A stretch of DNA of 64,000 nt from DATKXU01 sp035528905. GTDB taxonomy: Bacteria > Armatimonadota > UBA5829 > DTJY01. Both the position numbers and the translations under genes were made by a program. This document shows, in pieces, positions 25,887 through 34,689 of the stretch; within the stretch, counting starts at the first letter, position 1; the number at the start of each line of letters is the position of its first letter. Where the stretch lies: contig DATKXU010000051.1 of the NCBI GenBank assembly GCA_035528905.1, positions 1-64,000 on the forward strand, read 5' to 3'. The notes under the pieces are model-generated. The model had not been told where the DNA came from. It was given only the letters and a program-made list of their open reading frames with translations, and ran no database searches.

Positions 25887-26945
25887 ATGAAGCCCTTCAC
25901 CTACAAAGCCGCAGTCCTAGTGTCTCCGGGGAAGATTCAGCTTGAGGAACGACGCGTTGATGCTCTCTCGCCCGGTGAGGCACTCGTTCGCGTCCGGCAT
26001 GCCGGCATTTGCGGAACCGATCTCGCGCTCTACAGCGGCTCGTACCCCGCCTCTTTGCCTATGGTTCCGGGCCATGAGTTCGCGGGCGAGGTGCTGGACG
26101 TTGGTGACTCAGAACATTCCGGCTGGATCGGCGCTAGGGTAACCGCGGAGATCAATAACACCTGCCTATCGTGGAAGAGAGCCGACCCGTGTGCGGCGTG
26201 TCACGCGGGGATTCCGAATCACTGCCAGAAGCGCACAGTACTGGGCATAGACGGCTGCGATGGCACATTCGCCGAGATGGTCCGAGTTCCTGCAGGCAAT
26301 CTCCACGCTCTCCCGGAGGAAATGCCTTTTCACTACGGCCCGTTCGTGGAGCCCCTGGCCGCTGCTATACAGACTTTCGAACTGAACCCAATCTCCGCTG
26401 GCGAGGTCGTAGTAGTTCTCGGAGCAGGACGGCTCGGTGTATTGGTGTGCAAGGTCGCGGCCCTGAAGGGTGCGAGAGTCATCGCTGTATGCCGCTCGCC
26501 TTACAAGCTGCAGTTAGCGAAGAAGTTCGGGGCGCACATACTTCTGGACGCCAGCGAGGCAGACGCCCGGCAGGAGGTTTTGGCGCTGACGAACGGCCTG
26601 GGAGCCGATGTCGTAGTCGAAGCGACGGGCGCACCGGATGGGCTGAACGCAGCCCTCGACCTCGTAAGGCCCCGAGGTACAGTGTGCCTGAAGAGCACAC
26701 CGGGCCGGGGAACACCGGAGTTTCCCCTAACGCGTGCAGTAGTGAAGGAGATACGCATCCAATGTTCTCGCTGCGGGCCGTTCGGGAAGGCAATCAGGTT
26801 GATGATGCGGCACCGGCTAAACTTTGATGCCTTAGTATCCCAGGTTTATCCGCTCTCCGAGATTGCCGCGGCTCTTGAGGCCGCTCGAACCAAGTACAAG
26901 GTTCTTGTGAGCCTCCAGCAGACGAAGGAAAAGGCCGCCGACTGA
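25887..26945 (+). CDS. Zinc-dependent medium-chain dehydrogenase
   Basis: 352 residues, MDR/alcohol dehydrogenase fold: catalytic zinc ligands in GICGTD (Cys about 45) and GHEFAGEV (His about 66), structural-zinc-like cluster CAACHAGIPNHC (about 105-116), Rossmann motif VLGAGRLGVLVCKVAALKGA (about 172). Likely a sorbitol/threonine-dehydrogenase-type oxidoreductase acting on a sugar alcohol or similar; it lies downstream of a sugar importer on the same strand, but 552 bp apart, so co-regulation is uncertain. Confidence 0.88.
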   Translation: MKPFTYKAAVLVSPGKIQLEERRVDALSPGEALVRVRHAGICGTDLALYSGSYPASLPMVPGHEFAGEVLDVGDSEHSGWIGARVTAEINNTCLSWKRADPCAACHAGIPNHCQKRTVLGIDGCDGTFAEMVRVPAGNLHALPEEMPFHYGPFVEPLAAAIQTFELNPISAGEVVVVLGAGRLGVLVCKVAALKGARVIAVCRSPYKLQLAKKFGAHILLDASEADARQEVLALTNGLGADVVVEATGAPDGLNAALDLVRPRGTVCLKSTPGRGTPEFPLTRAVVKEIRIQCSRCGPFGKAIRLMMRHRLNFDALVSQVYPLSEIAAALEAARTKYKVLVSLQQTKEKAAD

Positions 26946-26983
26946 GAACCACCGGCGGCCTTTCGCATCTCCATGTTCGTTCT

Positions 26984-27643
26984 CTACTTCGCTTCTTCGA
27001 TCTCTTCGACGTGGGCAGCCGTCCCAAGCATCCCGCCACCAGCAGCAGCGGCCCATGCCACGATCGCTCCAATAACGAACATCCACGCTCCCCTTGCGGT
27101 CGTCGCAGCGAGCGCACGGGCTCCCTCGCCGGTAACGCCCGCCCCGGGGATCAGCCCACGGACATCCATTGCGAGGCCGAGCAATCCTACGACCCCGACG
27201 GTGCTGAGCACCATGCCTCCCACCAGTGCGAGCGCCCAGACCATGGAACCTTGCACGAGGCCGTTCCTCAATCCCAGAACTGCAGCCATCCGTCCGGCGG
27301 CAAATCCACCTATGAAGAGCGCAATCAAAGCGCTGATAACCGTCCAGATGCTCAGCATGCTTGTCACTCGCTCGGCGAAATTGGGTGCAGACGGATCGTA
27401 GGCACCGAACGCTACAGCTAGGCCGATGGTCCCCAGCACGACTTGGATGGCGAGCGCCAGGAGCAATCCAGCCCAGATCGGACCCCAGCGGACTAGGTCC
27501 CTAGTCCAGAAGGCCACTGCCGCACGTTCCTGCGGATAGGGAATCCCAGCGGCGACGGCGGCGGCCCCACCCTTTCGGCCTGCTTCCTCTACAGTCTCCT
27601 CGCGCACCTCACCCTCCTCCGCTTCTCTTCTCTCTTCCTCCAT
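26984..27643 (-). CDS. Membrane protein with four predicted helices
   Basis: 219 residues starting at ATG 27641-27643 behind an excellent AAAGGAGGGAG. N-terminal 30 residues are very acidic (EEERREAEEGEVREETVEEAG), followed by four hydrophobic segments at about 50-75, 95-120, 125-150 and 190-210. Glycine/alanine-rich helices resemble small YrzE/TIGR04086-like membrane proteins, but I cannot assign one. Opposite strand from its neighbours and monocistronic. Confidence 0.7.
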   Translation of the reverse strand: MEEERREAEEGEVREETVEEAGRKGGAAAVAAGIPYPQERAAVAFWTRDLVRWGPIWAGLLLALAIQVVLGTIGLAVAFGAYDPSAPNFAERVTSMLSIWTVISALIALFIGGFAAGRMAAVLGLRNGLVQGSMVWALALVGGMVLSTVGVVGLLGLAMDVRGLIPGAGVTGEGARALAATTARGAWMFVIGAIVAWAAAAGGGMLGTAAHVEEIEEAK

Positions 27644-27786
27644 ACGTCTCCCTCCTTTGCAACGCGGCTGCGCCGAACTTGCCCGCAGCGATCTCGCTCG
27701 TCTTTTCCCCACAAAGACGCAGCATTAAAACATGTGTGGGAGCAGCGAAAACACGCAATCCTAACAGCACACAGTTGCTGCTGGCA

Positions 27787-27795
27787 TGGCATAAT
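27787..27795 (+). promoter_or_regulatory. Extended -10 promoter ahead of the riboswitch
   Basis: TGG followed directly by CATAAT (27790-27795), i.e. the TGn extended -10 element. No good -35 hexamer at 17 bp. Start expected near 27802, about 30 bases before the aptamer core. Confidence 0.45.
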
Positions 27796-27825
27796 CCCAG
27801 TGTAGAAAAACTGAATAGCACAAAA

Positions 27826-27982
27826 CCGAGAAAGGCAAAACCCGAGAAATCGGGCGACGCAAAGCCATGGATCTAACCCAGTAGGAAGCGGAAGCAGGCC
27901 GGGCAAAGCCTCGAAAATCATGTGACCGAGGAGCCGGTCGCGGAAAGCCGAATACTGGCACGACAGCCAGGCTGCCGAAGCA
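27826..27982 (+). promoter_or_regulatory. c-di-GMP-I (GEMM) riboswitch-like aptamer
   Basis: The 5' half matches the GEMM-I core closely: AAAGGCAAAAC (27831-27841), hairpin CCCGA-GAAA-TCGGG (27841-27854) with the conserved GAAA tetraloop, then GACGCAAAGCC (27856-27866) and ATGGATCTAA. A matching 3' half, ACAGCCAGGCTGCCGAAG (27963-27980), lies about 95 bases later; the usual gap is shorter. The extra sequence forms hairpins CCTCG/CGAGG (27909-27931) and GCCGGT/ACTGGC (27933-27959). Either the P3 arm is enlarged or a second degenerate domain is inserted. Ligand assignment rests on the core motifs alone. Confidence 0.7.
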
Positions 27983-28075
27983 AAGTCACGTCTCTTGCGC
28001 CTGCATGGCGTCGAGAGCGGCGTCCACCAAAGCGGACGCATGACGGAGTTTACTTTGGCAGCCTGGCCTTTTTTT
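27966..28075 (+). terminator. Riboswitch-coupled terminator
   Basis: GCCAGGCTGCC (27966-27976), part of the aptamer's 3' half, is a perfect complement of GGCAGCCTGGC (28057-28067), which is followed after one base by seven Ts (28069-28075). Between them is a smaller hairpin GCGTCC/GGACGC (28020-28039). If the aptamer holds its 3' half when ligand is bound, the terminator cannot form, making an ON switch (inference). Confidence 0.7.
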
Positions 28076-28117
28076 CGGCAGGCAACAAGAGAGCGGGCTA
28101 GACGAGGGGGAGCAGAG

Positions 28118-28312
28118 ATGACAATACCAGAAGCCAAGGCATATGTAGGCAGAAGCTGCTGGATTAGCTGGACTGACAGGCTGGGTCGGGAACACAGCAA
28201 GGTACTGCAGGTCGAAAACCTCCAGTTCGTACCCCTCTATGGCGCGTACTTGATCGGCGATACCGAGGAAGTCCGGCTGGATAAGGTCACACAAATCCGA
28301 CCCATTGACTAG
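28118..28312 (+). CDS. Small unknown protein controlled by the riboswitch
   Basis: 64 residues, MTIPEAKAYVGRSCWISW at the N-terminus and VRLDKVTQIRPID at the C-terminus; ATG 28118 follows GAGGGGGAGCAG. The alternation of short hydrophobic and polar residues predicts a small all-beta barrel (SH3-like). No signal peptide, membrane segment or catalytic motif. It is the only gene between the riboswitch terminator and a helix-rich gap, so it is the regulated product. I do not recognise the family; a c-di-GMP output such as a surface or pilus regulator is a guess. Confidence 0.7.
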   Translation: MTIPEAKAYVGRSCWISWTDRLGREHSKVLQVENLQFVPLYGAYLIGDTEEVRLDKVTQIRPID

Positions 28313-28330
28313 GAGAACGTGAGATTCGCG

Positions 28331-28352
28331 GGCGAAGCAGACGAGCTTCGCC
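28331..28352 (+). terminator. Hairpin after the 64-residue gene
   Basis: GGCGAAGC (28331-28338), six-base loop, GCTTCGCC (28345-28352); perfect 8-bp stem 18 bases after the stop codon. No T-run follows, so it may be a weak or Rho-assisted terminator or an mRNA 3' end stabiliser. Confidence 0.4.
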
Positions 28353-28367
28353 ATTAGGTGATTGAGA

Positions 28368-28538
28368 GGTTTGAACCAGAAAGGAGGTTCCGTCAAGTTA
28401 CCTGCAAACCGGTCTGAGACGACCGCCCCTTCTGTCCCTAACGTGAACCGCCAGTCTCAGATCGGGCTAGTACTTCCGGTGAAGTCCTGCCGGAGGTAAG
28501 GTACACCGGGGTGGGTAGCAGTGCCCCCTACCCACCCC
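28368..28538. ncRNA. Candidate structured RNA in a gene-free gap
   Basis: Five helices follow one another: GGTTTG/CAAACC (28368-28411) enclosing GAACC/GGTTC (28373-28391); CGGTCTGAGAC/GTCTCAGATCG (28411-28464, one G-U pair); TACTTCCGG/CCGGAGGTA (28471-28498, one G-U); GGGGTGGGTAG/CTACCCACCCC (28508-28538). No plausible ORF covers them. The density of helices is far above that of other gaps here. Strand is unresolved; I could not match it to 6S, RNase P, SRP, TPP or cobalamin elements. The last hairpin could also end the pyr operon. The remainder, 28539-28746, shows nothing I can identify. Confidence 0.4.
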
Positions 28539-28746
28539 ATCCTCATTTATCGGGAGACTGCGAAAGTTTGCCCAAGAGCTCCGTACCAGAACCACACCGC
28601 CATTTCCCAAGTCTGAGGGAGAACTCACGGACGCGAGAAAGGGCGTGGATCCCGCATTCCCCGAACCCACAAACGCTGAGCTGCGAGACCTCACGCCCTC
28701 AGCCCAGTTAGACGGACAAACCCGCGCTTTGTTCACCGCTTCGTCA

Positions 28747-29472
28747 TCAAAGTGGTTGTTCCAGCTCCGCTACTACCCTTTCTGCAGCCGCACGCCGGTC
28801 ATCGGCCGCGGTGATCGCACGCCCGACAACGATGTAATCAGCTCCGTCGCGGACGGCCTGCGATGGGGTCATAACGCGCTTCTGGTCGTTGGCAGCGGCC
28901 CATGTCGGGCGGACACCAGGAGTAACAACAAGGAACTGAGGCCCACATGCGGCCTTCACAGGAAGGATTTCATGTGGAGAGGCGACAACGCCGTCCAGCC
29001 CGGAGTTCTGGGATAGCTGCGCGAGATGAGTAACCTGGTTCTCCACCAGAACAGGAACCGACAACTCGTCGTGCAGCATCTCTTGGCTGATGCTCGTCAG
29101 CACGCTGACCCCCAGGATCAAAGGGACTTCAACGCCGAGCCGATGTGCCTCATCGTCCGCCGCATCAGCGGCGGCGCGCATCATGGCTGACCCGCCGGAA
29201 GCGTGGACGTTGAGCATCCAGACTCCCATACGCACGGCCGCCCTGACAGCGCGAGCGACGGTGTTCGGTATATCGTGGAACTTGCAGTCGTAGAAGATCC
29301 TGTCCGCTCCAGCGCGTCTCAGGGATTCGAAGATTCTCGGCGTCGTGGAATTGAACAGTTCCAGGCCAACCTTGAATGCCCCAACGCAGTCCCCTAATTC
29401 CTTCACAAGATCAACTGCTTCTCGCTCGCCGCCGACATCGAGCGCGAGGATAATCTTGTCCTTTGCGGCCAT
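28747..29472 (-). CDS. pyrF: Orotidine 5'-phosphate decarboxylase
   Basis: 241 residues, group 1 OMP decarboxylase: LALDVGG at the N-terminus, FKVGLELF, and the catalytic DCKFHDIPNTV (DxKxxDI, about 60-70). Makes UMP from OMP, the last de novo step. ATG 29470-29472 has AAAGGAG six bases upstream and lies one base past the pyrD stop, so it is the final gene of the pyr operon. Confidence 0.96.
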   Translation of the reverse strand: MAAKDKIILALDVGGEREAVDLVKELGDCVGAFKVGLELFNSTTPRIFESLRRAGADRIFYDCKFHDIPNTVARAVRAAVRMGVWMLNVHASGGSAMMRAAADAADDEAHRLGVEVPLILGVSVLTSISQEMLHDELSVPVLVENQVTHLAQLSQNSGLDGVVASPHEILPVKAACGPQFLVVTPGVRPTWAAANDQKRVMTPSQAVRDGADYIVVGRAITAADDRRAAAERVVAELEQPL

Positions 29473-29473
29473 A

Positions 29474-30412
29474 TCAATCTCCTTTGCCCTTGCCCACCGG
29501 ACTTCTCGCCGCCCCAACGATCTCGCTGATGTGCCCGAAGCCATGCCTGTCCAGGTAAGCGTCAAGACCACCGATGATATCCAATGCCGCAGTAGGATTC
29601 ACGAAGTTCGCCGTACCCACCTGGATCGCATCGGCGCCTGCAAGAAAGAACTCGATCGCGTCCTCGGCGGTCATTATCCCACCGATGCCGATCACTGGAA
29701 CATCCACAGCCTGCGCGACCTCCCAAACCATCCGGAGCGCAACCGGCTTTATCGCCGGGCCGGATAAACCGCCGGTTATGTTCGCGAGCTTGAAGACTCT
29801 GGTCTCAGCGTCAATTGCCATACCAAGCAGAGTATTGATAAGGGAAATCGCGTCCGCGCCAGCATCCACGCAGACCCGCGCCATTTGAGCGATGTCGGTC
29901 ACGTTCGGCGACAGCTTCGGAATCACCGGCAGCCGCGTAGCCTTCCTCACTGCGCCGACTACCTTCGCCGCCATCGCCGGATCGGTCCCGAAGGCTATGC
30001 CCGCCTCCTTCACATTCGGACAAGAGATATTGACCTCGACCCCGGCAACACCCTCAACGCCCTCCAGCCGCCGGGCGACTTCCGCATATTCGTCAACCGT
30101 CTTCCCGACGATGTTCACAATCACCGGCACATCGAACCGGCGGAGCCACGGAATCTTCTCGCTAATCAGGCGGTCCACACCGTCGTTCTGGAGGCCGATC
30201 GCATTGAGCATGCCCGCCGGCGTCTCGGCAACCCGGTCCGGCGGATTGCCCACCCAAGGCTCGAGCGACGTGCCCTTGGTCACGATTGCGCCGAGCATAT
30301 GCAGGTCAATCAGGTCGCTGTACTCCCTGCCGAAGCCGAACGTCCCGGAAGCAACCATGACCGGGTTCTTCATCTGGATACCTGCGATTTCGACGGCTAG
30401 CCTGCTCGTCAC
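29474..30412 (-). CDS. pyrD: Dihydroorotate dehydrogenase, class 1B catalytic subunit
   Basis: 312 residues from GTG 30410-30412, overlapping the pyrK TGA (GTGA). FMN-binding TIM barrel with ASGTFGFGREYSDL, the catalytic-loop NISCPNVKEAG (Cys as base, class 1) and GIGGIMTAEDAIEFFLAGADAIQVGT. Class 1B enzymes need PyrK to pass electrons to NAD+; pyrK is the directly coupled upstream gene, which settles the subclass. Confidence 0.96.
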   Translation of the reverse strand: MTSRLAVEIAGIQMKNPVMVASGTFGFGREYSDLIDLHMLGAIVTKGTSLEPWVGNPPDRVAETPAGMLNAIGLQNDGVDRLISEKIPWLRRFDVPVIVNIVGKTVDEYAEVARRLEGVEGVAGVEVNISCPNVKEAGIAFGTDPAMAAKVVGAVRKATRLPVIPKLSPNVTDIAQMARVCVDAGADAISLINTLLGMAIDAETRVFKLANITGGLSGPAIKPVALRMVWEVAQAVDVPVIGIGGIMTAEDAIEFFLAGADAIQVGTANFVNPTAALDIIGGLDAYLDRHGFGHISEIVGAARSPVGKGKGD

Positions 30413-31242
30413 CAGATCACCTCGTCCGCATCGAATGCCGGGCCTTCCTTGCAGCACCGCACGTATCGGGAGGAATCCCCGAAACGCACCTCGATGACGC
30501 AGCTCATGCACGCGCCGATGCCGCACGCCATCTTCGCCTCGGTCGAGACCTGGCATTTCAAACCGTGGGCCTTCGCGATCTCGGCCACTGCTTTGAGCAT
30601 CGGCATCGGCCCGCAAGCGTAGACAAGCGGCTTAGCTGCGCCCATTTCCTCAACGCACTGCTCAAGGAGGCCGCTCGCGAGGCCGTGGTAACCCGCGCTC
30701 CCGTCATCGGTCGCCAGCCGGACGTCCTGCCCGAGCTGGGAGAACTTGTCAAGGCAAACCAGCAGGGACTGGGTTCGCGCGCCGATAACGAACGTGGTCC
30801 GCCTGCATCCAATAGTGTCAGCAATCCTGCGCCCCAGGAAATAGATAGGAGCCACGGCGATTCCACCGGCAGTGAGAATCAGCGGTTGTGATTCCGATTC
30901 CGGCAGCGTGAAGCCCTGCCCAAGTGGGCCGAGGACATCCAGCGTCTCGCCAGGAAGCCTCCCGGCCAGTACCCCTGTCCCGCGTCCGCGAATCTCGTAG
31001 AGCAGAGAAACACGGCCTGAGGTGGGATCGGCATCGTGGATGCTGAATGGCCGGCGAAGGAGCGGATCGAGCGCCGCGGGGCTCCCGCAGAGCACGTGCA
31101 CGAATTGCCCAGGGGAGCTGCTCTGCGCCAGTTCAGGCGCATACAACACCAGCTCCCGCGCGTGAGCAGCAACCTCTAGGTGCTCGATTATGGGCAGCTT
31201 CATCCGCCGGGGCGGACGACTTGCCGGCTCCGAAACGCTCAA
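30409..31242 (-). CDS. pyrK: Dihydroorotate dehydrogenase electron-transfer subunit
   Basis: 277 residues from a TTG at 31242 (ATG 31203 gives 264; start uncertain). Ferredoxin-reductase-like: FAD motif RRPFSIHD, NAD motif LTAGGIAVAPI, and a C-terminal [2Fe-2S] site CGIGACMSC...CC (about 238-266). Carries electrons from PyrD's FMN to NAD+. Coupled by overlap to pyrD; separated from carB by 90 bp with a perfect 14-bp-arm hairpin. Confidence 0.94.
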   Translation of the reverse strand: MSVSEPASRPPRRMKLPIIEHLEVAAHARELVLYAPELAQSSSPGQFVHVLCGSPAALDPLLRRPFSIHDADPTSGRVSLLYEIRGRGTGVLAGRLPGETLDVLGPLGQGFTLPESESQPLILTAGGIAVAPIYFLGRRIADTIGCRRTTFVIGARTQSLLVCLDKFSQLGQDVRLATDDGSAGYHGLASGLLEQCVEEMGAAKPLVYACGPMPMLKAVAEIAKAHGLKCQVSTEAKMACGIGACMSCVIEVRFGDSSRYVRCCKEGPAFDADEVIW

Positions 31243-31275
31243 AACCCTGGCCCTCTCTTCGGATGGAGGTTCAAC

Positions 31276-31304
31276 TGTAGGGGCGGGGTCACCCCGCCCC
31301 TACA
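31276..31304. repeat. Perfect inverted repeat inside the pyr operon
   Basis: TGTAGGGGCGGGGT, one base, then its exact complement (14-base arms). It lies between the carB stop and pyrK and is a G/C-rich palindromic insert of the dispersed type; it may protect or attenuate the polycistronic mRNA. Confidence 0.7.
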
Positions 31305-31332
31305 TTCGCCCATTCCCCCATTCTCCCTTTCT

Positions 31333-34300
31333 CTACTTACCCTTGACTATCTTAATGTCCCGGTGGTATTCCTGGAGTGACTTGACGATGCTGGACTGCT
31401 CCCGCGCGGCTTTGATGCCTTCCGCGGCAGCACCAGCGGCGGCGGCCGTCGTCACGTACGGAACCCTATACTTGATCGCCGCCTTCCGAATGTAACTGTC
31501 GTCGTAGAAGCTCTCCTTGCCCGCCGGCGTATTGATGAGCAATTGAATCTCGCCATTGTGCAGAGCGTCCACGATATTCGGCCGTCCCTCGTGAAGCTTC
31601 TTGATGGGCGTAGCATGGATGCCGTGCTCCGCCAGCAGCGCCGCAGTGCCCGCCGTGGCGATGATCTTGAAGCCCATCTCGGCCAGCTTCTTAACCGTGT
31701 GCAGGACATTCTCCTTGTCGCGGTTTGCCACGGTCACGAGCACCGCTCCGTGAGTCGGCAGAGTGAGCCCGACAGCCGCCTGCGCCTTGTAGAAGGCGAG
31801 CCCGAAGGAATCCGCCATGCCGAGCACCTCTCCCGTCGAGCGCATCTCCGGGCCAAGCAGCGGATCCACCTCCGGGAACATGTTGAACGGGAAGACCGCT
31901 TCCTTCACGCCATAGTGCGCGTACTCGCGCGGATAGAGATCGAGATCGCGCAGCTTCGCGCCGAGCATGACCTGAGTAGCGATGCGCGCCATAGAAACGC
32001 CCGTGACTTTCGACACCAGCGGCACGGTCCGCGAGGCGCGGGGATTGGCCTCCAGCACGTACACCTTATCATCTGCAATGGCGTATTGGATGTTCATCAA
32101 CCCAACAACATCCAACTCGACCGCGATTCGACTCGTGTACTCGACCATGGTGTCGAGATGCTTCTGCGGGATAGTGATTGGCGGAATGGCGCAGGCGCTG
32201 TCGCCCGAATGGATGCCCGCCAACTCGATGTGCTCCATTATCGAGGGAACGAAAGCCTCCTCGCCGTCGGAGATGGCATCAGCCTCAGCCTCGATGGCAT
32301 TCTCCAGGAACTTGTCTATCAGGATGGGCCGTTCGGGAGAGACCTCCACCGCGGCCCTCCCGTACCTGGTCAACATTTCCTCATCGTAGACCACTTCCAT
32401 GCCTCGGCCGCCGAGCACGTACGACGGGCGCACCATCAGCGGATAGCCGACTCGCACGGCGACCTCCAAGGCCTCCTCCAAGGAGCTAGCCATCCCGTGA
32501 TCGGGCTGCGGTACGCCGACTTTCTTCATCATCTGGGCGAAGCGCTCGCGGTCCTCGGCGAGGTCTATGCTCTCCGGCGACGTTCCGAGGATTCTCACGC
32601 CGGCCGCGTCCAGCTCCGACGCGATGTTCAGCGGAGTCTGGCCGCCGAACTGGACAATCACGCCTTCGGGCTGCTCCTTCTCGTAGATGCTGAGCACATC
32701 CTCGACAGTGATAGGCTCGAAATAGAGTTTGTCAGACGTATCGTAGTCCGTGGAGACGGTCTCCGGATTGCAATTAACCATGATGGACTCATAGCCCAGG
32801 TCCCGCAGGGAGAAGGCCGCATGAACGCAGGTGTAGTCGAACTCGATTCCCTGGCCGATCCGATTCGGGCCGCCGCCGATGATCATTACCTTCTTATTCG
32901 GGGAGACAGGTACGGTGTCCGGCGCGTTATACGTGGAGAAATAGTATGCGGCGTCCGCCCCGCTCACGGGAACGGCTTCCCATGCTTGCTTCAATCCAAG
33001 CTCCAGGCGCCGCGCTCGCATTTGCAATTCCGGTATGCCAAGAATCTGCCCCAGGTACTTGTCCGAAAAGCCGTCCTTCTTGGCGCGCACGAGCAGGTCA
33101 TCAGGCAGGTGGCCGCCTTTGTGCTTCAGTATCTCCTCTTCCAGCTCGACAAGCTCCTTCATCTGCTCGATGAACCATCTCCCGATATACGTCAGGTCGT
33201 ACAGCTCCTCAACCGTCATCCCCTTGCGGAGAGCCTCGTACATGACGAACTGCCGCTCCGAGGACGGCTCCGCGAGCAGTTTCCGCAGCTCCTCCAAGGG
33301 TAGGCTGTTGTAATTCTTTGCGAATCCGAGGCCGTAGCGCTTGATCTCCAGGGAGCGGATGGCTTTCTGAAGGGCTTCCTTGTACGTCTTACCGATGCTC
33401 ATGACCTCGCCGACGGCCTTCATCTGCGTGCCGATCCTGTCCTGCGCACCGGGAAACTTCTCGAAGGCCCAGCGAGCGAACTTGACGACGACATACTCGC
33501 CGGATGGCGTATACTTCTCCAGGCTGCCTTCCCGCCAATACGGGATTTCGTCCAGTGTAATCCCGGCCGCCAGCTTGCTGGATATTAAAGCGATCGGGAA
33601 TCCGGTGGCCTTCGAAGCCAGCGCGGACGAGCGAGACGTGCGCGGGTTGATCTCGATCACGACAACCCGGCCGGTCTTCGGGTCATGCGCGAACTGGACG
33701 TTCGTTCCTCCGATCACGCCTATGGACTCCACGATCCGGTATGACATCTCCTGCAGGCGCTCCTGAAGCCCCTTGGAAACTGTGAGCATGGGAGCGACGC
33801 AGTAGCTGTCCCCGGTATGAACGCCCATCGGGTCAACGTTTTCAATGAAGCAGACCGTGATCTTCTGATTCTTCGCGTCGCGCACGACTTCCAGCTCGAG
33901 CTCCTCCCAGCCGAGCACCGACTCCTCAATGAGCACCTGGCCCACGAGGCTTGCAGCAATCCCGCGAGCGGCTATCGTGCGCAGCTCCTCGACGTTCCAG
34001 GCAACGCCGCCGCCAGTGCCGCCCAGCGTATACGCAGGGCGAATGACCACCGGGTAGCCGAGCTTCTTCGCGGTCTTCTCGGCCTCTTCAACGCTGAATG
34101 CCGGCTCGCTGCGAGGCATGTCTATCCCCAGCTCGCTCATCGTCTCCTTGAACGCGATACGGTCCTCGCCCCGCTCGATGGCGTCGGCTTGCACGCCGAT
34201 GACCCGCACTCCATACTTATCCAGTATGCCCTTTCGATACAGCTCTGCGGTGAGGTTCAGTCCGGTCTGGCCGCCCAGATTCGGCAGCACGGCATCCGGC

Positions 34301-34545
34301 CGTTCCTTCGCGATGATCTGCTCCAGGCTCTCGACAGTTAGAGGCTCCACATAAGTGCTGTCGGCCATCCCCGGATCGGTCATGATCGTGGCAGGGTTGG
34401 AATTGACCAGCACGATCTCATATCCGGCCTCGCGCAGCGCCTTGCATGCCTGAGTGCCCGAATAGTCGAACTCACATGCCTGGCCGATTACGATCGGACC
34501 AGATCCGATAATGAGAACCTTGCGAATGTCGTTTCGTCGTGGCAT
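31333..34545 (-). CDS. carB: Carbamoyl-phosphate synthase large subunit
   Basis: 1070 residues, full length. Two homologous ATP-grasp halves (IGSGPIVIGQACEFDYSGTQ at the start of the first; IGGGPNRIGQGIEFDYTC at the start of the second), oligomerisation domain between them and the C-terminal allosteric MGS-like domain. Uses bicarbonate, 2 ATP and ammonia to make carbamoyl phosphate. The small glutaminase subunit CarA is not encoded next to it, although it usually is. ATG 34545; 144 bp separate it from the upstream oxidoreductase gene. Confidence 0.97.
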   Translation of the reverse strand: MPRRNDIRKVLIIGSGPIVIGQACEFDYSGTQACKALREAGYEIVLVNSNPATIMTDPGMADSTYVEPLTVESLEQIIAKERPDAVLPNLGGQTGLNLTAELYRKGILDKYGVRVIGVQADAIERGEDRIAFKETMSELGIDMPRSEPAFSVEEAEKTAKKLGYPVVIRPAYTLGGTGGGVAWNVEELRTIAARGIAASLVGQVLIEESVLGWEELELEVVRDAKNQKITVCFIENVDPMGVHTGDSYCVAPMLTVSKGLQERLQEMSYRIVESIGVIGGTNVQFAHDPKTGRVVVIEINPRTSRSSALASKATGFPIALISSKLAAGITLDEIPYWREGSLEKYTPSGEYVVVKFARWAFEKFPGAQDRIGTQMKAVGEVMSIGKTYKEALQKAIRSLEIKRYGLGFAKNYNSLPLEELRKLLAEPSSERQFVMYEALRKGMTVEELYDLTYIGRWFIEQMKELVELEEEILKHKGGHLPDDLLVRAKKDGFSDKYLGQILGIPELQMRARRLELGLKQAWEAVPVSGADAAYYFSTYNAPDTVPVSPNKKVMIIGGGPNRIGQGIEFDYTCVHAAFSLRDLGYESIMVNCNPETVSTDYDTSDKLYFEPITVEDVLSIYEKEQPEGVIVQFGGQTPLNIASELDAAGVRILGTSPESIDLAEDRERFAQMMKKVGVPQPDHGMASSLEEALEVAVRVGYPLMVRPSYVLGGRGMEVVYDEEMLTRYGRAAVEVSPERPILIDKFLENAIEAEADAISDGEEAFVPSIMEHIELAGIHSGDSACAIPPITIPQKHLDTMVEYTSRIAVELDVVGLMNIQYAIADDKVYVLEANPRASRTVPLVSKVTGVSMARIATQVMLGAKLRDLDLYPREYAHYGVKEAVFPFNMFPEVDPLLGPEMRSTGEVLGMADSFGLAFYKAQAAVGLTLPTHGAVLVTVANRDKENVLHTVKKLAEMGFKIIATAGTAALLAEHGIHATPIKKLHEGRPNIVDALHNGEIQLLINTPAGKESFYDDSYIRKAAIKYRVPYVTTAAAAGAAAEGIKAAREQSSIVKSLQEYHRDIKIVKGK

Positions 34546-34689
34546 GTACTACCCTACCTCCCAAGTTCATAGATTGACTCACAACTACACTGTCCGAACC
34601 GACATCGCTGTCTGTTGCGCCTTCATTGGTCGCCTCGCCTTCGATGATGAGATGGCCGCCACGGAAGGTCGGCCACTACCTGAACCCTT

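Noticed and set aside
28411..28464. TPP riboswitch (CTGAGA)
   Set aside because: CTGAGA is present but the other conserved TPP segments (ACCTGATCTGG-type) are absent on both strands.
28645..29016. 123-codon plus-strand ORF entering pyrF
   Set aside because: No Shine-Dalgarno and mostly antisense to PyrF; residues upstream show no gene-like start.
31543..33303. 586-codon open frame opposite carB
   Set aside because: Antisense to CarB, composition is typical of a shadow.
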